A DNA stretch of 64,000 nucleotides from contig NZ_FOKF01000017.1 of NCBI RefSeq assembly GCF_900111995.1, positions 1 through 64,000 on the forward strand, given 5' to 3'. Of the stretch, positions 54,847 through 63,535 are shown piece by piece. The position numbers and the translations under genes were made by a program. Position 1 is the stretch's first letter; each line of letters opens with the position of its first letter. The notes under the pieces were generated by a model. It made no database searches, was not told the DNA's origin, and saw nothing but the letters and a program-made list of their open reading frames with translations. The DNA comes from Collimonas sp. OK607 (lineage in GTDB: Bacteria; Pseudomonadota; Gammaproteobacteria; Burkholderiales; Burkholderiaceae_D).

Positions 54847-56208
54847 ATGGTCGCCCCTTCCCGAAACGGCATTGACGTGCCACAGTGGAAATTGCGATGT
54901 TCCATTAACCGAGAGAGGCGACCAAAATGAAGATTACAACAATCGGACTTGATTTGGCAAAATCCGTTATTCAGGTTCATGGCGTGAATGAACATGGAAA
55001 GGTCGGATTAAAAAAGACACTAAAACGTGATCAAGTATTGCCATACTTTGCGAATATGGCACCGTGTTTAATTGGAATGGAGGCTTGTGGCAGTGCGCAT
55101 TATTGGGCTAGGAAATTACAAACGCTAGGCCACACCGTCAAGTTGATGGCACCACAGTTTGTCAAACCGTACGTCAAGACGAACAAGAACGACGCGGCCG
55201 ATGCCGAAGCAATCTGCGAAGCAGTAACACGACCGACCATGCGATTTGTTGCGCTCAAGAACGGCGAGCAACAGGCCATACTGTCCTTGCACCGAGCGCG
55301 GCAAGGGTTCGTCAAGGCGCGCACTGCGCAGGCCAATCAGATTCGCGGCCTTCTGTCGGAATACGGCATCGTCATGGCGCAAGGGATGAGCCACATTGCG
55401 AAACGCTTGCCTGACATTCTCGAAAATAGCGAGAGTGATCTGCCTGGCATCTTCCGTCAATTGCTGCAGCGACTTGGCGAGCATTTGAAGGAGCTCGATC
55501 GTCAGGTGGGTGAACTGGAAGTACAAATCCGAACTTGGCATCAGCAGAACGAAATGAGCAAGAAATTGGAAAAAATTCCCGGTATTGGTCCAATTACGGC
55601 AAGCGCACTAGTGGCCTCCATTGGCGATGCGAAAAGTTTTAAAAACGGCCGACAGTTAGCCGCCTGGCTGGGACTGGTACCCAGGCAACACTCCAGCGGC
55701 GGCAAACCAACGCTGCTAGGGATCAGCAAGCGTGGTGATTCCTATCTGAGAACGTTGCTGATTCTTGGTGCCCAATCCGCCCTCCGCGTGGCCGCACGCA
55801 AACTCGATCATGCATGCAGCTGGCTAGCCAAGTTAATGGCACGACGTCATCAGAACGTGGCTGCGGTAGCACTTGCGAACAAGAATGCTCGTATTGTTTG
55901 GGCGCTGCTGGCGCACAACCGTGAGTACCGGACAGATTTGGCGGTATAGCTACAGCGTAGTTAACTTGGAAGGAATACTCCACCGATTGCTCAGGCGATG
56001 ATGAAGTGATGGCAAGACAGGTCAGACCGTGGCAGGCAAAATCTAGTTTACACAGGGAGCGCGAAGCTCGAGAGGCTGATTAGAAACCTGCCAGCATATT
56101 CCATCAGGGACAGAGGCTGTAGCCTCAATCGAAAGTCCGGATCTATGGCTGCAATCTACACCTGCTTAACATCATTGATTTAATGCTTGGCAAAATGGGG
56201 GCGACCAT
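54847..56208. mobile_element. IS110-family (IS1111-like) insertion sequence
   Basis: The element encloses a full transposase gene. ATGGTCGCCCC at 54847-54857 and GGGGCGACCAT at 56198-56208 are 11-bp inverted repeats, 70-80 bp before the gene and about 250 bp after it. Such subterminal repeats are typical of the IS1111 subgroup, in which true ends lie a few bases further out and no target duplication is made. The true outer limits are therefore uncertain by several bases. The long 3' non-coding part (55950-56208) fits the family; no second gene is visible there or in 56209-56389. Confidence 0.8.
54927..55949 (+). CDS. IS110-family transposase
   Basis: A 340-residue transposase. The N-terminal DEDD RuvC-like domain shows TTIGLDLAKSVIQVHGV and GMEACGSAHYWARKL with KTNKNDAADAEAI; the C-terminal Transposase_20 part shows IPGIGPITASALVASIGDAK and FKNGRQLAAWLGLVPRQHS. 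It appears intact. AGAGAGGCGACCAA precedes the ATG. It belongs to the element defined by the flanking 11-bp repeats. Confidence 0.95.
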   Translation: MKITTIGLDLAKSVIQVHGVNEHGKVGLKKTLKRDQVLPYFANMAPCLIGMEACGSAHYWARKLQTLGHTVKLMAPQFVKPYVKTNKNDAADAEAICEAVTRPTMRFVALKNGEQQAILSLHRARQGFVKARTAQANQIRGLLSEYGIVMAQGMSHIAKRLPDILENSESDLPGIFRQLLQRLGEHLKELDRQVGELEVQIRTWHQQNEMSKKLEKIPGIGPITASALVASIGDAKSFKNGRQLAAWLGLVPRQHSSGGKPTLLGISKRGDSYLRTLLILGAQSALRVAARKLDHACSWLAKLMARRHQNVAAVALANKNARIVWALLAHNREYRTDLAV

Positions 56209-56389
56209 CTATGTGTAAAAACGTAAAATCATGTCTCAGGTGAGCGCACCCGTCTTCGACCCAATTTAGAAACGGACCGGCACGTCAGACATTCGCACGG
56301 AGCACGGCGATAATAAAAAGATGTTCAACGACTGCGACAGGCCAGCTCAATTAGCAGAAGCAGTATCTCGTAGAGATGCAAAAAGGCCC

Positions 56390-57514
56390 TCAGGCCCTCA
56401 TTGCTGCGATCAATCGATGAGTGCCTAGTATTCGCATGATCCGCTTCAGATTGTAAGCCAGTACGTGCAAGCTCATTTCGGTGCTCACCCGTGGTAGTGA
56501 CTTGGTCAGGAAATGAGTTGCCCCCATCCACGCCTTGAGCGTGCCAAACGGATGCTCGACGGTCTGCCGACGTAAGCGGGCAGGATTGGGCCAGGCATTG
56601 AAGCGCCGCTGCATTCGCTCGAGTACATCTTCGTGTTCCCAACGGGCGATACGCCGGTTGGTGCCGGTAGTACATTGCGCCTTGATTGGGCATGCCGGGC
56701 AGGCAGACGACCAATATTTATGCCACCGCAACCCGTGTTCGATTGTTGTGAAACGCCTGATAGCTCGTTGTCCGGCCGGACACTGGTACTCGTCGCTTTG
56801 CGCCAGATAAATGAAATCCGTTTTATCGAAGAGGCCTTGTGCCCGGTTGCCCGAAGTCAGAGGTTTCGGTACCAGCGGCGTCACGCCAAGCTTCTCGCAT
56901 GCGAGAATTTCCGCTCCGCTGAAATAGCCGCGGTCCGCGACCACAGTCAAATCTTGCTTTCCGATTGCGTTTTGCGCTTGTGCCGCCATCGACGCCAGCT
57001 GCGTTCTGTCATGCCCGACATTGGTTACCTCATGCGACACGATCAGATGGTTTCTGGTATCGACCGCAGTCTGGACGTTGTAGCCCACCATGCCTGTGCC
57101 ACGGCCACTCGTGGCCATGGATCTGGCATCCGGATCTGTCAGAGATATTTGCTTATCTGGCGTCTGCTGCAACTGCTTGTTGATCTCGTTGAATCCTTCG
57201 ATCTGCTTCTTGATGGAGGCAATTTTTTCCTTCAGATGCGAGACGCGGGCCTCAGGCACTAACTCCGGCTGGCGGTCGGCACGATCAAGCTCCTCGAGGT
57301 AGCGTGCAATGTTGGCTTCGAGTTGCTCGATTCGTGCCTGAAGCTTCCTGTCGGTAAAGTTCTTATCGCGATTGTTGACCGCCTTGAACTTGCTGCCATC
57401 GATGGCGATATAGGCCACCGTCACCTGGTGACCGGCAGCCTGCAAGCCTTCCGCCAGGGCCAGAAATGGCAGGATGTCGCCGACGCTTCCCCAAGTCTGG
57501 ATGCCAATTTTCAT
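56390..57514 (-). pseudogene. Chimera: start of a UDP-glycosyltransferase gene fused to a truncated IS1182-type transposase
   Basis: The first 35 residues (MKIGIQTWGSVGDILPFLAL then AEGLQAAGHQVTVAY) are the N-terminus of a GT1-type (MGT/sterol glucosyltransferase-like) enzyme. From about residue 36 the sequence becomes an IS1182-family transposase (IAIDGSKFKAVNNRDKNFT, GYNVQTAVDTRNHLIVSHEV, VADRGYFSGAEIL, EHPFGTLKAWMG), without its N-terminal domain. The junction lies near 57405-57412. The 374-residue open frame is continuous, with AAGGAAG before the ATG, so a fusion protein could be made. The rest of the glycosyltransferase gene is not seen nearby, so it was lost. The TetR gene ends 28 bp upstream and probably formed an operon with the lost gene. 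Confidence 0.82.
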
Positions 57515-57542
57515 TGCGTATCTTCCTTGTCTGGTTTGAACA

Positions 57543-58163
57543 TCATTTTGTCAAAAGAGGGTAGTGGGAATGCAATAGCGTACCGACCATTGCCACTCGC
57601 GCATCCACCTTGAATTCGCTATCTCGAAGACCGACCGTCAAACCCAGCAAGTAAAACGACCAGAACCCAATGGCGACTTCCATGGCGTCGTCGATCGGTG
57701 CTATTTCTTTTCTTTGTGCTGCGTCGATGAACAGGAGGCCGATCTTCTCCAGAAATGCCATCGTTTGTGTATGCACAATCTCACCGGCCGGCCCTGCAAG
57801 AAATAGCGATTCTTTCACCAGCACTCTGGAAAGCGCCTGGTTTTTGGCGTAATAACCGTAAATATCCGAAAGGACATGTTTTAGCTGCTGGTGGATATTT
57901 TTCTTGGGTAATGTCTTGAACGCGCGGGCAAGTATTGCCCCGATATCTTCCTCAAAGGCTGCTACCAAAATTGCAGGCTTGTCGGGGAAGTGTTTGAACA
58001 GGGTGCCGAGACCAACCCCGCAATGGCTGGCCAGCTGGCGCATCGTGGTCAGGTCGTACCCATGCTGTTGAAAGAGGACGTAGGCGGATTCAAGGATCAA
58101 GCGCCGGGTTTCTTCTTTCTGAAGATCTCTACGGGTTGCTTTCTGATTTTCCCTAAGCATCAT
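57543..58163 (-). CDS. TetR/AcrR-family transcriptional regulator
   Basis: A 206-residue repressor. The N-terminal helix-turn-helix is RRLILESAYVLFQQHGYDL, TTMRQLASHCGVGLGTLFKH and FPDKPAILVAAF. AAGGAAG lies eight bases before the first of two ATGs (58163). It precedes the remains of a glycosyltransferase gene in the same direction, and a palindromic operator lies in its upstream region. Having lost its partner gene, it may now regulate only itself. Confidence 0.88.
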   Translation of the reverse strand: MMLRENQKATRRDLQKEETRRLILESAYVLFQQHGYDLTTMRQLASHCGVGLGTLFKHFPDKPAILVAAFEEDIGAILARAFKTLPKKNIHQQLKHVLSDIYGYYAKNQALSRVLVKESLFLAGPAGEIVHTQTMAFLEKIGLLFIDAAQRKEIAPIDDAMEVAIGFWSFYLLGLTVGLRDSEFKVDARVAMVGTLLHSHYPLLTK

Positions 58164-58201
58164 TAGGCGCTTCCTTTTTTATCTCACGAATTTGATTTAT
58201 C

Positions 58202-58233
58202 GGTGAACATGAACCTTTAGTGAACATGTTCAC
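58202..58233 (-). promoter_or_regulatory. Candidate TetR operator
   Basis: GTGAACATGTTCAC (58220-58233) is a perfect 14-bp palindrome, and a second GTGAACATG occurs at 58203-58211, 17 bp away. They are 40-70 bp upstream of the TetR start, in the expected position for autorepression. Confidence 0.7.
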
Positions 58234-58279
58234 CTTAAATCGAAAAAAAATGGCGCGTCAATAGTCGCGCCAGAATGTC

Positions 58280-58300
58280 CCTTGAGGCAAAGCCTCAAGG
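58280..58300. other. Nine-pair hairpin with AAA loop
   Basis: CCTTGAGGC and GCCTCAAGG flank an AAA loop. It lies between the TetR upstream region and the 3' end of the DUF1993 gene, which reads leftward into it. No T tract follows on either strand, so it is not a standard terminator; it could stabilise the DUF1993 transcript. Confidence 0.5.
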
Positions 58301-58334
58301 TTCTGAATTACGCAATTACTTAGTGGGCTTAATC

Positions 58335-58844
58335 TTAATACGCACCCATGAAATCACGCTTGCCGATTTCCACGCCGTTGTGGCGCAGGATGTCATAAGC
58401 GGTGGTCACGTGGAAGAAGAATTGTGGCAGGCCATAGCCCAGCAGGTAAGTCTGGCCGCTCAGTTTCTTTTCTTTCGGTGTGTCAGGACGTAATACGATT
58501 TCGAGCGTTTCGCTGCCGTCGATTTGCGCTGCGCTCAAGCCGTCGATAAATGCCAGTGTCTTCTTGATACGGGCCTGCAGGTCGGCGAAAGTTTGTTCGT
58601 TGTCTTCGTACGCAGGAACTTCGGCGCCGGCCAGGCGGGCTGGCACGCTTTTGGCAAAATCTGCGGCGATCTGTACCTGGCGGATCAGCGGGAACATGTC
58701 CGGGAACAGGCGTGCTTGCAGGAACGCGTTAGGGTCGATTTTCTTTTCGGTCGCGTGTGCTTCGGCCTTTGCCAATACGTCGTTGAGCGCCGTCAGCATC
58801 TGTTTGAAAACGGGAATCGAAGCGCTGTGCATGGAGATGGTCAT
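58335..58844 (-). CDS. DUF1993 family protein
   Basis: A 169-residue helical protein. MHSASIPVFKQMLTALNDVL, ARLFPDMFPLIRQVQIAADF and HVTTAYDILRHNGVEIGKRD are typical of DUF1993, distantly related to the DinB four-helix fold. AAGGA lies before the ATG. A metal-dependent enzyme function is possible but unproven. It is a single gene with no clear partner. Confidence 0.88.
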   Translation of the reverse strand: MTISMHSASIPVFKQMLTALNDVLAKAEAHATEKKIDPNAFLQARLFPDMFPLIRQVQIAADFAKSVPARLAGAEVPAYEDNEQTFADLQARIKKTLAFIDGLSAAQIDGSETLEIVLRPDTPKEKKLSGQTYLLGYGLPQFFFHVTTAYDILRHNGVEIGKRDFMGAY

Positions 58845-58970
58845 GAGTGTTCCTTGGTTGGTGTTGCAGAGTGTTCGGGAAAGATGGTGTGACTAAGTGG
58901 GGGTGACGAACTTGCGTGATTATAGTGCTTGCTTGAAGAGTTTGCTGCCGGCGTCTAAATACAGTAAACG

Positions 58971-59441
58971 TTAAAGTCCCAGCAGTTTTTTCTTGGTGCT
59001 GATCCATTCCGAGCGCGAGATAAGTCCTTGCTTATATTGTTCCGCCAGTTTGTCCAGCTGTTCAAAATCTACGGGCGCACGCGTGAGTACCTGGGAGGCT
59101 GCGATCTTTTTCTCGATCTCGCTTTTCAGATGCGCGAATTGAGTGAATTGCCTGCGGTTGAACAGCACCGTATTTTCATCGTTGGCCGCGCGAATAAGCG
59201 TGGTGTCGTTTTGCGTACCGCTGACTAAATAAAAGCGGATATAACCATTGGTCAAAAGTCCGGGCAGCTCGATGCGAACCCCGCTCAGGGCGGAAATCGG
59301 AATGTCTTTATCGCGGTTCCTGGATTGGGTCAGTCGCGCCATGGCGCCGGCGCGTTTTATCTGGACTCGGTCGCTGAGCAGCGTTACCTGGCCATTGACG
59401 CCCCGTAACTGTATTTCCACCTGTATGACCGCTGGCTCCAC
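58971..59441 (-). CDS. DUF4429-like and SHOCT-domain protein, GTG start
   Basis: A 156-residue protein. The N-terminal part (GVNGQVTLLSDRVQIKRAG, PISALSGVRIELPGLLTNGY, IRFYLVSGT) resembles the PH-like DUF4429 domain; the C-terminal DFEQLDKLAEQYKQGLISRS, EWISTKKKLLGL is a SHOCT motif. The start is a GTG at 59441 with AAGGA eight bases upstream. The frame remains open upstream through a Lys/Glu-rich stretch with a threefold repeat, but no standard start codon is found in that extension. Function is unknown; SHOCT motifs are thought to assist oligomerisation. Confidence 0.75.
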   Translation of the reverse strand: MEPAVIQVEIQLRGVNGQVTLLSDRVQIKRAGAMARLTQSRNRDKDIPISALSGVRIELPGLLTNGYIRFYLVSGTQNDTTLIRAANDENTVLFNRRQFTQFAHLKSEIEKKIAASQVLTRAPVDFEQLDKLAEQYKQGLISRSEWISTKKKLLGL

Positions 59442-59581
59442 GCTTACTTTCCTTCTTTCTTTCTTACCTTCTTTTTTGCCTTCTATTTCAATCTTCTCAG
59501 CGCCGATTTTCTCAGTACCGATTTCCTCAGTGCCCCCGGCTGCCCATGGTCAGATAATGTAACACCGGCTTGCCAAGTAAT

Positions 59582-59617
59582 AAAGACGCCGCACCGAATT
59601 TACGGTGCGGCGTCTTT
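59582..59617 (-). terminator. Strong terminator of glnS
   Basis: AAAGACGCCGCACCG and CGGTGCGGCGTCTTT form a perfect 15-pair stem with a six-base loop. On the minus strand TTTATTA follows; on the plus strand TTTT follows, so it may act in both directions. It lies 44 bp after the glnS stop. Confidence 0.9.
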
Positions 59618-59660
59618 TGCATGCCGAAAACAGGCGCGAGCAGTAGTTCAAACCGGCTAG

Positions 59661-61436
59661 TTACTTGCCCCAGCTGTCTTTCAAGGTGACAGTCCGGTTG
59701 AATACCGGCTTGCCAGGCTTGGAATCGATACGGTCGGCGACGAAGTAGCCATGCCGTTCGAACTGATAGCGCTCTTCTGCCTTAGCGTCCTTCAAGCCAG
59801 GCTCCAGGTAGGCCTTGATCACTTGCTTGGCGTTCGGATTCAAGGCGGCCTTGAAATCCTTGCCGCCGGCATCCGGATGCGGATCCGTGAACAGGCGGTC
59901 GTACAGCCGCACTTCTGCTTCTACCGCATGGGCAACGCTGATCCAGTGAATGTTGCCTTTGACCTTGTAATTGGCGCTGCCTTCGGTGCCACTTTTGCTG
60001 TCCGGAAAGTATGTGCAATGCACGGCGATAACCTTGCCATCCGCATCTTTTTCAAAGCCGGTGCATTCGACTACATAACCATGGCGCAGACGGACCCGGC
60101 TGCCTGGTTTGTCGGCGGTGGGCGGGAACAGGCGGAAATATCCCTTGACCGGGGTTTCCATGAAATCTTCCTGTTCGATCCACAATGTGTTGCTGATTGG
60201 AAAGTGACGCAGTGCAGTGGCGTGCTCGGGATGTGCAGGCGGATAGACCGGTGCGTGACATGCCACGGTCTCGCCTTCCGGGAAATTATCGATGATCAGT
60301 TTCAGCGGCTGCAGTACGGCACTGGCGCGCGGCGCCTTGGGATCGAGATCTTCGCGCAGGGCGCCTTCCAGCGAACTCATGTCGATCCAGCCGTCGGACT
60401 TGGTGACGCCGGTGCGATTGCAAAACAATTGCAGCGATTCCGGCGTAAAGCCACGGCGGCGGATACCGACCAGGGTCGGCATACGCGGATCGTCCCAGCC
60501 GTCGACGATGCCTTCATCCACCAGTTGGCGCAGCTTGCGCTTGCTGGTGATTACGTAGGTGACGTTGAGCCGCGAGAATTCGTACTGGTGCGGCACCGGT
60601 TTTTGCAGGAAGCCGGCGCTGCTTAATTGCTCCAGCAGCCAGTCGTAGAAAGGGCGGTGATCCTGGAATTCCAGGGTGCAGATCGAGTGCGAAATATTTT
60701 CCAGCGCATCCGAAATCGGGTGCGTGAAGTCGTACATCGGATAGATGCACCATTTGTCGCCGGTACGGTGATGATGGGCATGACGGATCCGGTAGATCGC
60801 CGGGTCGCGCAGGTTCATGTTGGGCGACGCCATATCGATCTTGGCGCGCACGATGTGTTCGCCATCCTTGAATTCGCCAGCCTTCATGCGGCGGAACAGG
60901 TCCAGCGATTCGTCCGCCGAGCGGTTGCGGAATGGCGAATCCTTACCCACTTCGCCGAAATTACCGCGATTGGCGGCCATTTGTTCGGCGCTTTGGCTAT
61001 CGACATAGGCCAGGCCGGCAGTGATCAGGTGTTCCGCCATGGTGTACAACTGGTCGAAGTAGTCGCTGGCGAAGTAAAGATGTTCGCCGGTACTGTCTTT
61101 CCAGTCGAAACCCAGCCACCGAACGCTGTCGATGATGGTGTCGACATATTCCTGTTCTTCTTTTTCAGGATTGGTGTCGTCGAAACGCAAATTGCAGCGG
61201 CCGGCATAATCGCGCGCCAGGCCGAAGTTGACGCAGATCGACTTGGCATGGCCGATATGCAGGTAGCCGTTGGGTTCCGGCGGAAAGCGGGTGATCACCT
61301 GCGGTAACGGCTGTCCCTGGCTGTCCTTGCGCTCGGCGTAGGCGCCGGCGGTCAGATCGGTTTCAATGATGCCGCGCAAGAAATTGGACGAGGCTGGTGC
61401 AGGCGGGGTGTGGCCGTTAGTGTGATCGGTGCTCAT
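59661..61436 (-). CDS. glnS: Glutaminyl-tRNA synthetase
   Basis: A 591-residue class I synthetase charging tRNA-Gln. HIGH motif is in FPPEPNGYLHIGHAKSICVN, the KMSKS-like loop in YVITSKRKLRQLV, with LRFDDTNPEKEEQEYVDTI and YDFTHPISDALENISHSICT also typical. The C-terminal beta-barrel anticodon domain is complete (GNIHWISVAHAVEAEVRLYD). An N-terminal extension of about 18 low-complexity residues is present. It is monocistronic with its own terminator. Confidence 0.96.
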   Translation of the reverse strand: MSTDHTNGHTPPAPASSNFLRGIIETDLTAGAYAERKDSQGQPLPQVITRFPPEPNGYLHIGHAKSICVNFGLARDYAGRCNLRFDDTNPEKEEQEYVDTIIDSVRWLGFDWKDSTGEHLYFASDYFDQLYTMAEHLITAGLAYVDSQSAEQMAANRGNFGEVGKDSPFRNRSADESLDLFRRMKAGEFKDGEHIVRAKIDMASPNMNLRDPAIYRIRHAHHHRTGDKWCIYPMYDFTHPISDALENISHSICTLEFQDHRPFYDWLLEQLSSAGFLQKPVPHQYEFSRLNVTYVITSKRKLRQLVDEGIVDGWDDPRMPTLVGIRRRGFTPESLQLFCNRTGVTKSDGWIDMSSLEGALREDLDPKAPRASAVLQPLKLIIDNFPEGETVACHAPVYPPAHPEHATALRHFPISNTLWIEQEDFMETPVKGYFRLFPPTADKPGSRVRLRHGYVVECTGFEKDADGKVIAVHCTYFPDSKSGTEGSANYKVKGNIHWISVAHAVEAEVRLYDRLFTDPHPDAGGKDFKAALNPNAKQVIKAYLEPGLKDAKAEERYQFERHGYFVADRIDSKPGKPVFNRTVTLKDSWGK

Positions 61437-61593
61437 GGAGAATTGGTTTATACGCTTTGCTGAATGGTAGGAATGTGCTTCATTCTACCGTAGCGAGAGC
61501 ATTTTCACCCGCAGCGGGGCAGATTTTGTTGCACCGCAAATACGGGACTGTGCAAATAGAATATTTATCAAAAAGATATTTTTATGGTTGAAA

Positions 61594-61623
61594 AGTCCTG
61601 GCCGCGCCACCGCGGCCAGGACT
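61594..61623 (-). terminator. Terminator of the LytS/LytT-type operon
   Basis: AGTCCTGGCCGCG and CGCGGCCAGGACT form a perfect 13-pair stem with a CCAC loop. On the minus strand TTTTCAAC follows. It lies six bases after the response-regulator gene. Confidence 0.85.
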
Positions 61624-61628
61624 ATTGC

Positions 61629-62429
61629 TTACATCTGGCGGAACAGATGGGCAAACACGCGGCTTACCGTGGGCATCTCTGTGCGGCCGCGCAGCTTGAG
61701 CGTCAGTTTGCCGCTTTCGTCGCGTATCGCCATCTGGATCGACTGGTGGTTGACGATGGTGCCGCGATGTACCTGCCAGAACTGCCTGCCGTCGAGCTGA
61801 GGCAGCAATTCCTTGAGACTGGTGCGGATCAGCGACTCGCTGTCGGCGGTGACGACATTAATATATTTGTCGGTGGCTTCGAAATAGATCACCTCGCTGA
61901 TCGGGATCATGCGGATCTGGTTGCCGACTGCGGCCCGGATCACAGTCAGCGGTTCGACGCCGGCGCTGGTTTTGGGCTGCATGTTGCGCAGTTGACCGAT
62001 CAGGTTATCCAGCGCGGCATTGCCGTCGTCATTCTGTTGCAGGCGTTGCTGCAGGCGGGCGATGGTCCTGCCCAGCCGCGCGTCGCTGATCGGTTTTAGC
62101 ACGTAATCGGCGGCGGCATGCTCGAAGGCGCTGATCGCGTATTCGTCGTAGGCGGTAACAAACACGATCAGCGGGAAGGTTTCATTCTCAGGCCATTCTT
62201 CGGCCAGTTCCTGGGCCGCTTCGAGTCCGGTCTTGCCAGGCATTTTGATATCCAGGAACAGGATGTCGGGACGTTGCTTGAGGGTTTGTTCAACCACCGC
62301 CTGGCCGTTGTCGACGCTGGCAATGATCTGCAACTCCGGCCACAGACGCTGCAATGCCTGCAGCAGCGCGGCCGCCAGAATCGGTTCGTCTTCGGCAATC
62401 AGGGCGCGTAAATTGGATGATGTTGTCAT
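61629..62429 (-). CDS. LytTR-family response regulator
   Basis: A 266-residue regulator. The receiver domain has acidic residues in LIAEDEPILA, the phosphorylation Asp in ILFLDIKMPGKTG and the Lys in DYVLKPISD. A coiled linker leads to a LytTR DNA-binding domain (IPISEVIYFEATDKYINVVT, WQVHRGTIVNHQSI). It overlaps the sensor kinase gene by four bases. It resembles AlgR/YehT types that bind direct repeats; its targets are unknown. Confidence 0.92.
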   Translation of the reverse strand: MTTSSNLRALIAEDEPILAAALLQALQRLWPELQIIASVDNGQAVVEQTLKQRPDILFLDIKMPGKTGLEAAQELAEEWPENETFPLIVFVTAYDEYAISAFEHAAADYVLKPISDARLGRTIARLQQRLQQNDDGNAALDNLIGQLRNMQPKTSAGVEPLTVIRAAVGNQIRMIPISEVIYFEATDKYINVVTADSESLIRTSLKELLPQLDGRQFWQVHRGTIVNHQSIQMAIRDESGKLTLKLRGRTEMPTVSRVFAHLFRQM

Positions 62430-63535
62430 GACAGGATGGGCAGTTGGAGTTGGGCGATGACGCCGTGCGGCAGTTTCGGTTTGACGGTCAGGCTGGCCTG
62501 CGAACCATATAGCGCCTGCAGGCGTTCGTGGATATTGCTGAGGCCGATGTGGCCGGTTGGCGTCTGCTGCTCGCCGTCAGCTAGACCGTTGCTGAGGCCG
62601 AGGCCAGTATCGCTGACATCTAGCAGTAGCAGCTGGCCCTGGCGGCTGGCGCTGACTTCGACCCGGCCGCCTTCGATCTTGGGTTCCAAACCGTGCTTGA
62701 TGGCGTTCTCGACCAAGGGCTGGAGCAGCATCGGCGCAATCACGGTATCGCGCAGTGTGGCCGGTAATTGCAGGTCGAAGCTGAGCCGGCTGCCCATGCG
62801 CAGCGACATCAGTTCCAGATAGGCTTCCATCAGGCTGAACTCTTGTGCCAGCGTGGTTTTTTCGATGCGTGACGAGGAGAGCGAGGCGCGCAGGAAATGA
62901 ATCAGCTGGTCCAGCATCTGCTGCGCCCGTGCTGCATCTATCGTAATCAGGCTTTGCAATGTCGCCAGCGTATTGAACAGCATATGCGGTTCGATCTGCG
63001 CCTGCAGCATCTGCAACTGCGCCTGCAACGCTTGTTTCTCGACGGCGGCGGTGCGTGCTCTTTCGATCGCGGCCTGGTTGCGCAGTTCGGCCAGTGTGCT
63101 GAGGTTCCAGAAAAACAGCGTGGCGCCGACGCAGACCGAGACGGTCAGGATAATCAGGCCGATGCCGTTGACGTTCATGTACATGGACATGGCAAAATTA
63201 TTTGTGGGCAGGCCGAGCAGTTGCATGGCCAGCCGGGCGCCGAGGAATTGGGCGATACCCGCCGCCGCCAGTATGAACGCGAGAAAATGCATTCTGCGCG
63301 GTGTGGCGTTGCGCCAGAACAAGGAGCGGCCGCATTCTATGAGCACCATCGCTATCGTGCCGATGCATAGTGAAAACACCAAATTGGGCAAGAACTGGTC
63401 GCCGATCTTCATCACATACGTAACGATCACGGCGCAGATGATATCGATGCCGAGGTTGATATACAGGCTGCGCAACAGGCGCCGAGACAGCGGCTCGGTG
63501 GTTTGCGGCAATTCGGTTTCTGGCGTTGGCTTCAT
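62426..63535 (-). CDS. LytS/YehU-type sensor histidine kinase
   Basis: A 369-residue kinase with four helices in the N-terminal 150 residues and no large periplasmic domain, a coiled coil (AAIERARTAAVEKQALQAQL), the His box QIEPHMLFNTLATLQSL (His_kinase, PF06580 pattern) and the ATP-binding N box PLVENAIKHGLEP with DTGLGL. It lies in an operon with the LytTR regulator and a 2TM protein (four-base overlaps on both sides). Confidence 0.92.
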   Translation of the reverse strand: MKPTPETELPQTTEPLSRRLLRSLYINLGIDIICAVIVTYVMKIGDQFLPNLVFSLCIGTIAMVLIECGRSLFWRNATPRRMHFLAFILAAAGIAQFLGARLAMQLLGLPTNNFAMSMYMNVNGIGLIILTVSVCVGATLFFWNLSTLAELRNQAAIERARTAAVEKQALQAQLQMLQAQIEPHMLFNTLATLQSLITIDAARAQQMLDQLIHFLRASLSSSRIEKTTLAQEFSLMEAYLELMSLRMGSRLSFDLQLPATLRDTVIAPMLLQPLVENAIKHGLEPKIEGGRVEVSASRQGQLLLLDVSDTGLGLSNGLADGEQQTPTGHIGLSNIHERLQALYGSQASLTVKPKLPHGVIAQLQLPILS

